From DATDRM01 sp035291705 (GTDB taxonomy: Bacteria > Chloroflexota > Anaerolineae > Anaerolineales > UBA4823): a DNA stretch of 5,612 nucleotides. The DNA lies in contig DATDRM010000278.1 of the NCBI GenBank assembly GCA_035291705.1, positions 1-5,612 on the forward strand, given 5' to 3'. This document shows, in pieces, positions 5,597 to 5,612 of the stretch (position 1 is the first letter of the stretch; each line of letters opens with the position of its first letter). Below the pieces are notes generated by a model. That model was not told the origin of the DNA. It was given only the letters and a program-made list of their open reading frames with translations, and ran no database searches. A program made the translations under genes and the position numbers.

Positions 5597-5612
5597 GCTG
5601 AGGCACGCGAAT

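Noticed and set aside
1..5612. CRISPR array, insertion sequence or prophage parts
   Set aside because: No regularly spaced repeats, transposase, integrase or terminal inverted repeats were seen.

Overview
The window is bacterial. It holds the start of an exopolysaccharide, capsule or O-antigen-like cluster, read entirely on the minus strand (right to left), preceded by a regulatory and RNA-rich intergenic region and a tRNA-Lys gene at the right edge. Genes have strong AGGAGG-type ribosome binding sites. The tRNA lacks an encoded CCA. The polysaccharide co-polymerase and BY-kinase are fused in one polypeptide, as in many Gram-negative-type phyla. The overall look would suit an environmental bacterium such as a Chloroflexota member, but this taxonomic guess is weak and rests on no marker gene.

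In transcription order: (i) tRNA-Lys(CUU) at 5524-5596. (ii) An AT-rich spacer (about 4702-5523) with two near-consensus sigma70 promoters on the minus strand, at 5260-5287 and 5147-5175. The second would start an RNA of about 169 nt with a perfect 9-bp closing helix, further possible pseudoknots, and a strong intrinsic terminator at 4972-4999. The same spacer has a 21-bp palindrome (5364-5384) and a plausible plus-strand terminator (5402-5434). (iii) A five-gene operon-like run: a Wzz/BY-kinase (4701-3178), an initiating sugar-phosphate transferase (3110-2361), a Gfo/Idh/MocA sugar-nucleotide dehydrogenase (2342-1236), a left-handed beta-helix sugar N-acetyltransferase (1327-824) and a DegT/DnrJ/EryC1 aminotransferase (827 to beyond the left edge). 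The last two overlap by ATGA. The dehydrogenase and acetyltransferase frames overlap by an unusual 92 nt.

Functionally, the dehydrogenase, aminotransferase and acetyltransferase form the classic trio that oxidises C3 of a nucleotide sugar, transaminates it and acetylates the new amine, as in the WbpB/WbpE/WbpD route to UDP-2,3-diacetamido-2,3-dideoxy-glucuronate. The phosphoglycosyltransferase would load the first sugar phosphate on undecaprenyl phosphate. The BY-kinase/co-polymerase would control chain length and export.

The most interesting part is the RNA between the tRNA and the operon. It has a consensus promoter and terminator and a well-defined fold, yet I cannot match it to any RNA family I know. 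It could be a free-standing small RNA or a terminator-controlled leader of the polysaccharide operon. I see no convincing promoter between its terminator and the first operon gene, which favours the leader idea but does not prove it.
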